Assembly: GCA_020440405.1 (NCBI GenBank)
Contig: JAGROF010000040.1
Location: 1-10,572 of the forward strand
Direction: 5' to 3'
Source of the DNA: Chlamydiia bacterium
GTDB lineage: Bacteria > Chlamydiota > Chlamydiia > Chlamydiales > Simkaniaceae
Length of the DNA stretch: 10,572 nt
How positions within the stretch are numbered: the first letter of the stretch is position 1; the number at the start of each line of letters is the position of its first letter. Positions 1-5,833 of the stretch are shown here, piece by piece. Both the position numbers and the translations under genes were made by a program. Under the pieces are notes generated by a model. It searched no databases. It was not told the DNA's origin and saw only the letters and a program-made list of their open reading frames with translations.

Positions 1-50
1 AGCGCTAATTCTGCAACTTATTTTTGATAAATGGTATTACGCTACAGAAG

Positions 51-77
51 AAAAAAGCGCCAACAGACGTTGACGCT
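51..77 (-). terminator. Rho-independent terminator of rnpB
   Basis: Read on the minus strand, AGCGTCAAC (77-69), a GTCT loop and GTTGGCGCT (64-56) form a 9-bp stem with one U-G wobble. A run of six T (56-51) then follows, with TCTTC after it. It begins about 10 bases beyond the expected 3' end of RNase P RNA, so it fits as its terminator. I see nothing else in bases 1-50. Confidence 0.85.
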
Positions 78-83
78 CAAATT

Positions 84-449
84 CCCGGATGGGGAGTAAG
101 CCGGATTCTGTCACCCACAAACTGTGAGTTGCAATCATTCATCTAGGGACCTTATTGCTAAGACCCTCAAGCGATTTTGAAAGAGTCCCATTGCGAAAAA
201 CAGATTAGACTCTTTTCTTGCTTCAGGTGGGGTTTGCCTCTCCGGGGTATTACTACCGCCAGGGCTAAGTCTTAAACCTAGCATTTTCATCCTATCTATC
301 CCTTTAAAAGAATAGCGGCCTGTTTTCTGTTGCACTTTCCGTAGCCTTGCGGCCCCCAGCCTTTCGCTGGCACCTTTTTCTCTGAAGTCCGGACTTTCCT
401 CTCTTAAAGAAGCCGTGCTTCCTTAACAGCGATTGCATCCCGCTCCGTA
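84..449 (-). ncRNA. rnpB: RNase P RNA, bacterial type A
   Basis: This is the catalytic RNA of RNase P, which removes 5' leaders from tRNA precursors together with the RnpA protein. On the minus strand the universally conserved blocks appear in order: GAGGAAAGTCCGGACTTC (about 401-384; 5' half of P4), GGAAAGTGCAACAGAAA, GGCAAACCCCACCTGAAGCA (L15/P15 area, 238-219) and ACAGAATCCGGCTTA near the 3' end (about 112-98; 3' half of P4). The ends are estimated from a possible P1 helix between CGGA at 447-444 and TCCG at 89-86, so each may be off by several bases. The length of about 365 nt is normal. It lies just downstream of the zinc-ribbon gene on the same strand. I could not find a convincing promoter of its own, so it may be processed from a shared transcript. 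The L15 motif reads GGC rather than GGU. Identity is very secure. Confidence 0.95.
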
Positions 450-459
450 GTTCTTTAAC

Positions 460-476
460 CCTGATTTGCAATCAGG
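460..476. repeat. Perfect 7-bp hairpin between zinc-ribbon gene and rnpB
   Basis: CCTGATT-TGC-AATCAGG is a perfect palindrome with a 3-nt loop. It lies directly after the stop codon of the minus-strand zinc-ribbon gene and about 11 bases before the rnpB 5' end. In the minus direction it is followed by GTTAAAG, not a T-run, so it is unlikely to terminate the gene. In the plus direction it is followed by AATTTTT. It could be an RNA-processing or stabilising element between two co-transcribed units. The function is inferred only. Confidence 0.4.
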
Positions 477-481
477 AATTT

Positions 482-1249
482 TTAAGCTTTGACCGTGCGG
501 CGGCGGCGGCGACGTGTAGGCGCCTCTGCTGCCCCCTCTGCTTCGCTTTCTTGCCAATAGTGGATCCGTGAGCAGTGCTCACAGAAGACCACAGCCTTTC
601 CCTTCCGGACGAGGTTCTCATGTTGGAGGGTGAGGGCAATATGGCAACCGCTACAGGTTCGATTTTCGATGGGGACGATCACGCGGTCTTTTTTATTGCG
701 AAGAAGACGTTCATAAATTTTTAAGGTTTCAGGATCTGCATTTCCAATGATCGCATCCCGTTCTTGTTTGAGGTGCTGTCCCTCTTCATTGATCTTGTCG
801 ATGCTTCCCTTGATTTCAACCTCTAGTTCTTGGCTATTGGTTTCAGTCGAAGAGAGACTCTCCTTGATCTTCTCAAGGATCTCTTCTTCAGCAACTTTTT
901 TATCAAGGATGTTAGAGGTTTGGGTTTCAAGAGCGACTTTTTCCCGTTCGACAGTTGTCATCTCTTGGGTAAGAGCGTTGAACTCTTCAACCTTTTTAAC
1001 GCTCGACTGTTGTGTTTCGAGCTTTTTGTACTTTTCTGTGAGCCCCTGGATTTTTTCCTCGAGGGAATTAACCTGCTTGTTGAGATCAGAGATTTCTTCT
1101 TCTTTAAGTTTCAGTTGTTCGTGAAGTTCTGTGCGGAGAGACTCGATCTGCTTGAGCTCTCCTTGCCTTTGCTTTTTAACGCGCATCAGGCGGATCATCT
1201 TTATATCAAGTTCTTGAATATTAAGTAGTGGCTTTAGTCCTTCGTGCAT
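482..1249 (-). CDS. cdsZ: Coiled-coil protein with C4 zinc ribbon, CT398/CdsZ-like
   Basis: The protein has 255 residues. Residues 1 to about 185 are highly charged and almost entirely helical, rich in Glu, Lys and Gln, as expected of a long antiparallel coiled-coil hairpin. A C4 zinc ribbon follows: CSGC (C199, C202) and CEHC (C223, C226), ending in the SRIHYW segment typical of the family (Pfam zf-RING_7). The tail is unusual: an Ala/Glu-rich stretch, then six consecutive arginines (246-251) and TVKA. The C. trachomatis homologue CT398 (CdsZ) has been reported to bind sigma-54 and the type III secretion stator protein CdsL, so a cytoplasmic adaptor role is plausible here but not shown by sequence. 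The ATG at 1249 is preceded by an AGAGAGA purine stretch about 5 nt away, a weak ribosome site. rnpB follows downstream on the same strand. Family assignment is firm; the symbol is by resemblance. Confidence 0.85.
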   Translation of the reverse strand: MHEGLKPLLNIQELDIKMIRLMRVKKQRQGELKQIESLRTELHEQLKLKEEEISDLNKQVNSLEEKIQGLTEKYKKLETQQSSVKKVEEFNALTQEMTTVEREKVALETQTSNILDKKVAEEEILEKIKESLSSTETNSQELEVEIKGSIDKINEEGQHLKQERDAIIGNADPETLKIYERLLRNKKDRVIVPIENRTCSGCHIALTLQHENLVRKGKAVVFCEHCSRIHYWQESEAEGAAEAPTRRRRRRTVKA

Positions 1250-1333
1250 TTAGGTCTCTCTCAGGTTTTCTTATGTCTACAAGGCTACCTTTTTCCTCAA
1301 AAATTCTCAAGTGAAAACTCGCTCCCTGTTTTT

Positions 1334-1366
1334 AAAGACATGCTTCCCCAAGCATGTCTTTTTTGA
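1334..1366. terminator. 12-bp perfect hairpin terminator
   Basis: AAAGACATGCTT (1334-1345), loop CCCC, and AAGCATGTCTTT (1350-1361) pair perfectly. Six T (1359-1364) overlap the stem end on the plus strand, which makes it look like a plus-strand Rho-independent terminator. Yet both flanking genes are on the minus strand. There the stem ends in TCTTT and continues with AAAAACAG, so the U-run is short. It probably separates the 46-codon gene (stop at 1383) from the zinc-ribbon gene (start at 1249), perhaps as a bidirectional terminator. Confidence 0.7.
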
Positions 1367-1382
1367 GAAAAAATAATAAGAC

Positions 1383-1523
1383 TTATTTCTTTTTGGATTG
1401 TTGTTGTTGGCCGCGCGGTTGGCTTTTCGCTTTAGGATTAGCCCCTTTGGATGTATTAGAGTAAGAAGATTGTTTGTTTTGCTGTTGAGGGTTGTTTTTG
1501 TTTTTGTTGTCCATATAAGACAT
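1383..1523 (-). CDS. Small Gln/Asn/Lys-rich basic protein, 46 residues
   Basis: I do not recognise this gene. It reads ATG (1523) to TAA (1385-1383) and encodes 46 residues beginning MSYMDNKNKNNPQQQNKQSS. Composition is extreme: 9 Gln, 9 Lys, 7 Asn, 7 Ser, one Asp and no hydrophobic core. The net charge is about +9, with a Gln4-Ser-Lys3 C-terminus, so it should be intrinsically disordered. GGTAGGT (1534-1528) lies 4 nt before the ATG and makes a reasonable ribosome site; an in-frame Met at codon 4 is an alternative start without such a site. The hairpin at 1334-1361 follows 22 bases after the stop. A start, ribosome site and terminator in the right order support a real small gene. A nucleic-acid-binding role would suit the charge but is a guess. 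The opposite-strand frame across it has only a TTG start and no ribosome site. Confidence 0.55.
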   Translation of the reverse strand: MSYMDNKNKNNPQQQNKQSSYSNTSKGANPKAKSQPRGQQQQSKKK

Positions 1524-1776
1524 ATTTACCTACCAAAAGGTTCAATTGTTGCTAGTAACTTCCCCGAGCTATACCCAGTCTGAAATTACTATGAGCTCAT
1601 TTTCCTCCAAAGAGGTATATTTTGTGTAGAAGATTTATATCTTATTAATAATGAATGATTAAAAGGGGTCATTTAAGAAAAGACCTGCTCAAAAATTCAA
1701 GGAATCAAATAACCCTTTATTATGGGATAGGTTCATAAACGGGCATTTCGCAGGAATTTTAAAATAAAACAAAAAC
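1524..1776. other. AT-rich non-coding spacer between divergent genes
   Basis: This stretch separates the minus-strand 46-codon gene from the plus-strand RhoGAP-like gene. It has many stops in all frames; the longest ATG-started readings I found are about 15 codons and lack ribosome sites. The minus-strand promoter for the small gene should lie here, but I found no hexamer pair good enough to call. AT content rises towards 1776 and stays high through the promoter region. Confidence 0.5.
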
Positions 1777-1807
1777 AAAAAGTTAATTGTCAGTTATTTA
1801 ACTTTTT
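1777..1807. repeat. 10-bp perfect inverted repeat upstream of the RhoGAP-like gene
   Basis: AAAAAGTTAA (1777-1786) and TTAACTTTTT (1798-1807) are exact reverse complements around an 11-base loop. The element ends about 29 bp upstream of the -10 box at 1836, so it is upstream of the likely -35 position. It may be an operator or bent AT-rich upstream element for that promoter. It could also be a weak AT-only terminator. Neither is demonstrated. Confidence 0.45.
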
Positions 1808-1811
1808 GCTG

Positions 1812-1841
1812 TTTTAATATTAATTAATTATGTGTTATAAT
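1812..1841 (+). promoter_or_regulatory. Extended -10 promoter of the RhoGAP-like gene
   Basis: TGT-TATAAT (1833-1841) is a perfect extended -10 (TGn plus TATAAT). No good -35 exists: TTTTAA at 1812-1817 with an 18-base spacer is the nearest. An AT-only block (1813-1830, including TTAATTAATTA) could act as an UP-like element. Transcription would start near 1848, giving a leader of about 36 nt to the ATG at 1885. The leader contains an upstream out-of-frame ATG at 1866. Confidence 0.7.
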
Positions 1842-1884
1842 ATAAATTATAAATAAAGGGGGAATATGGAAAAAAGGGAAAAAT

Positions 1885-2781
1885 ATGGATCAAAGTTTAA
1901 TCATACAGGCTCAACATTGGCCTTCAACTCACTTATTTTCAGTTACTAGAGATTTTAGATCAGAAGATCATAAGGCTAACGCCCTTCAGGGTCAAGCCAA
2001 TAAAGATTCAAACGTTCATGGAGAGAAAACACTCTGTGATCGCGCTTCGAGCGCGCTCGGAGGGGTTTTAGATAGCTTATATACAAAGATTTACAATTTT
2101 GTTACAGGAAAACCAACTCCTTTGCAGCTTCAGGCCTTCCGCCTAGGGTTAATCGAAAAAATTAACGAGCATTCAGGCCAAGTAGGAATCTATCGTGAAT
2201 CAGGGCGTGCAGAGGTTAGTAATGATCTGATGAGACGTCAGTTCGACCCCCTCCCAGAGAATCTCAATGGAAATGATGCCGTTACAACTCTTAAAGCATC
2301 TTTAGGGGATCAAAGCACTACCCTTTTCCCAAATGGTGCTGCATTTGAGAAAACGGCACACCTCTTTGAGGAGAAAAAAACCGCAGATGGAAAAACAGAA
2401 TATGCTTTAAAGGAAGATGTGACACGAGAAGATGTTCTTGACGCTCTTGAAGACGGGCTGAGCGAAGATGAAAAAGTACTTTTTTCGGCACTTCTCGACT
2501 CTTTAGGAAAGGTTTCCAAACAATCTGATACAAACCTAATGACTCCTTCTAACATTGCAATTGGGTTTGGATCAACGCTTTTCCCTGAAGATAAAACCCC
2601 TATCGATTATCAGAACCTCTCTGCTGGAGAGGTAGCTCAAAAAATGGCAGAAGGCGGTAGTTATACGCCCAAGAGAGTAGCTCTTTTCGAGACGCTTCTA
2701 CAACAGCCAAAGCCTAAGTCTGCAGAAGAGCTCGTGAGCCCAGAGTTTGCGGCGCTCTATGATAGTTTTGATGTAGAGTAA
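1885..2781 (+). CDS. Eukaryotic-type RhoGAP domain protein, putative secreted effector
   Basis: The 298-residue protein appears to hold a RhoGAP domain at about residues 80-235. RhoGAPs insert an arginine finger into Rho-family GTPases to speed GTP hydrolysis. GIYRESG (101-107) matches the family GIyRvSG block, with R104 as the finger. NDAVTTLK (130-137) aligns without gaps to the block bearing the conserved Lys, giving K137. TNLMTPSNIAIGFGSTLFPE (216-235) matches the NkMtpxNLAivFGPtLl block, with N223 as the conserved Asn. The usual LRELPEPL after the Lys is degraded to LGDQSTTL, so the family Arg four residues after the Lys is Gly141. There is no membrane segment or Sec signal; residues 1-75 are polar and could carry a type III signal (inferred). 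AAGGG lies about 6 nt before the ATG. The gene stands alone, with its own extended -10 promoter and terminator. The target is presumably a host GTPase, since bacteria lack Rho. The domain call rests on motif order and spacing, without a profile search. Confidence 0.75.
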   Translation: MDQSLIIQAQHWPSTHLFSVTRDFRSEDHKANALQGQANKDSNVHGEKTLCDRASSALGGVLDSLYTKIYNFVTGKPTPLQLQAFRLGLIEKINEHSGQVGIYRESGRAEVSNDLMRRQFDPLPENLNGNDAVTTLKASLGDQSTTLFPNGAAFEKTAHLFEEKKTADGKTEYALKEDVTREDVLDALEDGLSEDEKVLFSALLDSLGKVSKQSDTNLMTPSNIAIGFGSTLFPEDKTPIDYQNLSAGEVAQKMAEGGSYTPKRVALFETLLQQPKPKSAEELVSPEFAALYDSFDVE

Positions 2782-2825
2782 GAGCGTAGTCATCAACGCT
2801 TTGATCTAAAGCAAACAATCACGTT

Positions 2826-2864
2826 AAAGCAGGACAGGTTTCTACCTGTCCTGCTTCATTTTTT
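2826..2864 (+). terminator. Rho-independent terminator after the RhoGAP-like gene
   Basis: AAGCAGGACAGGT (2827-2839), loop TTCT, and ACCTGTCCTGCTT (2844-2856) form a perfect 13-bp stem. CATTTTTT (2857-2864) follows. It lies 45 bp after the stop codon at 2781 and insulates this gene from the glyA unit. Confidence 0.92.
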
Positions 2865-2872
2865 ACAGTGCG

Positions 2873-2901
2873 TTGCAGGATTAATAGAAATCTGCCATAC
2901 T
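2873..2901 (+). promoter_or_regulatory. Promoter of the glyA-clpP-dapF-ald-SNF2 unit
   Basis: TTGCAG (2873-2878), a 17-base spacer and CATACT (2896-2901) resemble a sigma-70/sigma-66 promoter. It sits just after the preceding terminator and would give a leader of about 25 nt before the glyA ATG. As the downstream genes are nearly contiguous, it is the best candidate for transcribing all five. Confidence 0.6.
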
Positions 2902-2933
2902 AGGGAGTTGAACCTGATGGAGATGAGCCTGTA

Positions 2934-4439
2934 ATGAGTTATTTGAAGCGATATTTTGAGAAAGTCCCGGAGACGGAGAGAGAGTCGGCAGCGATTGCGT
3001 ATCTGGCGTCTTTGGACCACCTACAGAAAGAAAATCCTGAGGTAGCGTTTGGGATTGTCAAGGAGCTTCAAGATCAGCGCACGCATCTGAAGCTGATTGC
3101 ATCGGAAAACTATTCTTCGCTAGCGACTCAGCTAGCAATGGGGAACCTTTTAACTGATAAGTATAGTGAGGGATATCCTTTCCACCGCTTTTATGCGGGA
3201 TGTGAGAATGTGGATAAGATCGAGGCGCAGGCTGTTGAGGATCTTAAAAGTTTGTATCAGGCAGAGCATGCCTATGTGCAGCCGCATTCCGGAGCGGATG
3301 CCAACCTTGTGGCTTTCTGGGCGATTCTTGTGCATCGGGTGCAGAATAAAGAGGTAGAGCGTCTGGGGAAAAAGAGCCTGGATGAGCTCTCTCCTGAAGA
3401 GTATGAGCGGATTCGGATGCTCATGCTGCAGCAGAAGATGATGGGGCTTGCTTTGGATGCAGGGGGCCATTTGACTCATGGATTTAAGCATAATGTTTCC
3501 TCAAAAATGATGCAGGCGACCTCGTATGGGGTGGATCCGAGCACGGAGCTGATGGATTACCAGGCTATTGAAAAACTGGCGATGCGGGAAAAGCCAACGA
3601 TTTTAGTCGCGGGGTATTCAGCGTATCCTCGTCTCGTTAACTTTGCAAAGATGAAGGCAATTGCGGATAAATGTGGAGCGGTTTTCCTTGTAGATATGGC
3701 TCATTTTTCGGGGTTAGTTGCGGGAAAGGCTCTGACGGGAGAGTATGATCCGGTTCCTTATGCTGATATCGTGACGTCAACAACTCATAAAACCTTGCGC
3801 GGGCCTCGGGGAGGGATGATTCTTTGTAAAGAAGAGTACCGAGAAGTCATTGATAAAGGATGTCCGCTCGTTTTAGGGGGGCCTCTTCCCCATGTCATGG
3901 CGGCGAAGGCTGTGGCATTTAGAGAAGCCAAGTCTCCTGCGTTTAGGCAATATGCCAAGCAAGTGATCTCGAACTCTCAAGCGATGGCAGAGCAACTGGT
4001 GAAGCGGGGAGTTAAATTGTTTACGGGGGGAACGGATAATCATCTCGTTGTGGCAGACGTGATGGAGAGCTTTGGCTTGACGGGACGTCAGGCTGAGACG
4101 GCGCTGATTGAAGCCAAGATGACGGTGAATCGTAACACGATTCCCAATGATGTAAATGGCGCTTGGTATACGTCTGGAGTCCGGATGGGCACTGCGGCTT
4201 TAACCTCTCGAGGAATGGGAGAAGAAGAAATGCGACAGATTGCCGATTTAATGGTGGATCTGTTAAAAGCATCAAAAGCAGGCATTGTTGAACGCACTGG
4301 AAGCCCGAGTAAAGCCAAGGTGAATATTGACGGAACTATCCTTGAAAAAGTGCAGCAGGAAATTGCTCTTTTACTGGGAGACTTTCCTCTTTATCCGGAG
4401 CTTTCCGTCCTCGATGAGACGCAAAAATTAATGATATAA
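2934..4439 (+). CDS. glyA: Serine hydroxymethyltransferase
   Basis: This PLP enzyme converts L-serine and tetrahydrofolate to glycine and 5,10-methylene-tetrahydrofolate in the cytoplasm. The 501-residue protein shows LIASENY (54-60), DKYSEGYP (75-82), R85FYAGCENVD, QPHSGADAN (116-124), GGHLTHG (177-183), VDMAHFSGLVA (253-263) and STTHKTLRGPRGG (282-294). K286 is the Schiff-base lysine. It is longer than the usual 415-430 residues, as in Chlamydiae, because of an extra N-terminal stretch and a charged insert at about 135-168 before the GGHLTHG motif. The C. pneumoniae enzyme has been reported to racemise alanine as well, so a D-alanine role is possible here. GGAG (2919-2922) lies 11 nt before the ATG, a little far for a ribosome site. 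It is the first gene of the unit; clpP starts 15 bp after its stop. Confidence 0.97.
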   Translation: MSYLKRYFEKVPETERESAAIAYLASLDHLQKENPEVAFGIVKELQDQRTHLKLIASENYSSLATQLAMGNLLTDKYSEGYPFHRFYAGCENVDKIEAQAVEDLKSLYQAEHAYVQPHSGADANLVAFWAILVHRVQNKEVERLGKKSLDELSPEEYERIRMLMLQQKMMGLALDAGGHLTHGFKHNVSSKMMQATSYGVDPSTELMDYQAIEKLAMREKPTILVAGYSAYPRLVNFAKMKAIADKCGAVFLVDMAHFSGLVAGKALTGEYDPVPYADIVTSTTHKTLRGPRGGMILCKEEYREVIDKGCPLVLGGPLPHVMAAKAVAFREAKSPAFRQYAKQVISNSQAMAEQLVKRGVKLFTGGTDNHLVVADVMESFGLTGRQAETALIEAKMTVNRNTIPNDVNGAWYTSGVRMGTAALTSRGMGEEEMRQIADLMVDLLKASKAGIVERTGSPSKAKVNIDGTILEKVQQEIALLLGDFPLYPELSVLDETQKLMI

Positions 4440-4454
4440 CCCAAGGATAGAATT

Positions 4455-5072
4455 GTGACGACTCCGATCCGATTAGAAGAAGACGAAGATGAAAAGGAAT
4501 CCTCAAAGCCTTTTGATACGAAGATTGAGGAAATTCTTCTTAGTAAAAGGAGGATCTTTTTTTCCACTGCGGTGACTGACCAAAGTGCAAAGGATGCGAT
4601 TCGCAAACTGTGGTACCTAGAGCATACAAATCCTGGGAAGCCGATTCTTTTTGTGATCAATTCTCCAGGCGGATCTGTAGACTCGGGTTTTGCTATCTGG
4701 GATCAGATCCATATGATCACCTCTCCTGTTACGACGTTGATTACAGGGATTGCAGCTTCGATGGGATCTGTCATTAGTTTGGCAGCAGCTCCTGGAAAGC
4801 GCTATGCAACAAAAAATGCGCGGATCATGATCCACCAGCCTCTTATTTCAGGGGTAATTCGAGGACAGGCGACGGATTTAGAAATCCAAGCTAAAGAGAT
4901 CATCAAAACCCGGAAACAAATCGTTGATCTTTATGCCAATTCGACGGGAAAAGATGCGAAGCTTATTGAAAAAACAATTGATCGGGACACTTGGATGAGT
5001 GCCGATGAAGCAAAAGATTTTGGGCTCTTGGATGGGATTGTTTCGTCCTATCAAGACCTTGGCTTTGAGTAA
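4455..5072 (+). CDS. clpP: ATP-dependent Clp protease proteolytic subunit, ClpP1-like
   Basis: This is the serine peptidase subunit of the Clp protease, which forms ring-shaped tetradecamers and works with an AAA+ unfoldase such as ClpX or ClpC. At 205 residues it has normal length. The catalytic triad is intact: S102 in GIAASMGS (98-105), H127 in RIMIHQPL (123-130) and D178 in [11 protein letters not shown] (176-186). [10 protein letters not shown] (69-78) is the substrate-binding strand and oxyanion region. The N-terminus is markedly acidic (residues 8-15). Translation begins at a GTG with AAGGA 7 nt upstream; no ATG is suitably placed. The position between glyA and dapF corresponds to C. 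trachomatis CT431, one of two chlamydial clpP genes (clpP1). Calling it ClpP1 is by synteny; the family is certain. Confidence 0.95.
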   Translation: MTTPIRLEEDEDEKESSKPFDTKIEEILLSKRRIFFSTAVTDQSAKDAIRKLWYLEHTNPGKPILFVINSPGGSVDSGFAIWDQIHMITSPVTTLITGIAASMGSVISLAAAPGKRYATKNARIMIHQPLISGVIRGQATDLEIQAKEIIKTRKQIVDLYANSTGKDAKLIEKTIDRDTWMSADEAKDFGLLDGIVSSYQDLGFE

Positions 5073-5077
5073 GGCGC

Positions 5078-5833
5078 ATGACATTATCCTTTTCCAAATA
5101 CCATGGAACGGGGAATGATTTTATCTTAATCGATGATCGAGACAAAAGGGTTTCCCTTGATTCCAGTATGATCCGAAAGCTTTGTCACCGCCAGTATGGG
5201 GTAGGGGCCGATGGAGTGGTTCTTCTCCGTTCTGGAGCAGAGGGAAGATATGCCATGCAGATCTTCAATGCTGATGGGTCGGAAGCAGAAATGTGTGGCA
5301 ATGGGCTTCGGTGTTTGGTGCGGTTTTTAAAGGACTTAGGGGAAGCAGGTGATGAATTTCTCATCGAAACCTGGAAGAAAAGCTACGTTTGCACAATCCA
5401 TTCCCAAAGTGTATCTGTGGAGATGGGAATTCCAAAAATCCTAGAAGAAAATGATGCAGGATTACTTCTTGAAGTTGGTGTGCCTCACTTTGTCACTTTT
5501 ACAGATGATTTATCCCGATTTGACTTGGAGGCTCGGGCGCGTTTTTCTGATTTAGGAGTAAATATCAATTATGCTACACTAGATCCCCTTGGAACTCTCA
5601 CAATGCGCACATTTGAAAGAGGTGTAGAAGAAGAAACTTTTTCTTGTGGGAGTGGTGCCACAGCTGTATGTATGGCTGCATGGCATCGGTTTGGACTCTC
5701 TGGCCTCGTCAAAGTCATCTTTGGAAGTGGAGAGCAACTGGAGTTCAACATAGCAACTGAAAACAAAATGTTGGTAGGAATCACCATGTCTGGAGACACC
5801 TATCATGTTTACAATGGGGACTATAGACAATGA
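5078..5833 (+). CDS. dapF: Diaminopimelate epimerase
   Basis: This cofactor-independent enzyme converts LL- to meso-diaminopimelate, needed for lysine and for the peptidoglycan stem peptide. The 251-residue protein has the start motif KYHGTGNDFI (7-16), GVGADGV (41-47) and both catalytic cysteines: C73 in NADGSEAEMCGNGLRC (64-79) and C190 in EEETFSCGSGATA (184-196). It is slightly shorter than the E. coli form of about 274. The C. trachomatis enzyme is reported also to act as a glutamate racemase, replacing the missing MurI; whether this one does so cannot be read from sequence. AAGG overlapping the clpP stop serves as ribosome site, and only 5 bp separate the genes. Its TGA overlaps the ald ATG by 4 bases, so translation is probably coupled. 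Confidence 0.96.
   Translation: MTLSFSKYHGTGNDFILIDDRDKRVSLDSSMIRKLCHRQYGVGADGVVLLRSGAEGRYAMQIFNADGSEAEMCGNGLRCLVRFLKDLGEAGDEFLIETWKKSYVCTIHSQSVSVEMGIPKILEENDAGLLLEVGVPHFVTFTDDLSRFDLEARARFSDLGVNINYATLDPLGTLTMRTFERGVEEETFSCGSGATAVCMAAWHRFGLSGLVKVIFGSGEQLEFNIATENKMLVGITMSGDTYHVYNGDYRQ

Noticed and set aside
135..335. 66-codon open frame on the minus strand
   Set aside because: It lies wholly inside the RNase P RNA gene and its codons coincide with conserved RNA blocks.
747..1228. Two plus-strand frames of 125 and 132 codons
   Set aside because: They are antisense to the coiled-coil gene. Their Ser/Leu/Phe-rich composition is the expected mirror of Glu/Lys-rich codons, and no ribosome site was seen.
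1398..1583. 61-codon plus-strand frame with a hydrophobic N-terminus
   Set aside because: It starts at a TTG with no ribosome site and is antisense to the 46-codon gene. Its hydrophobicity follows from complementing Gln/Asn/Lys codons.
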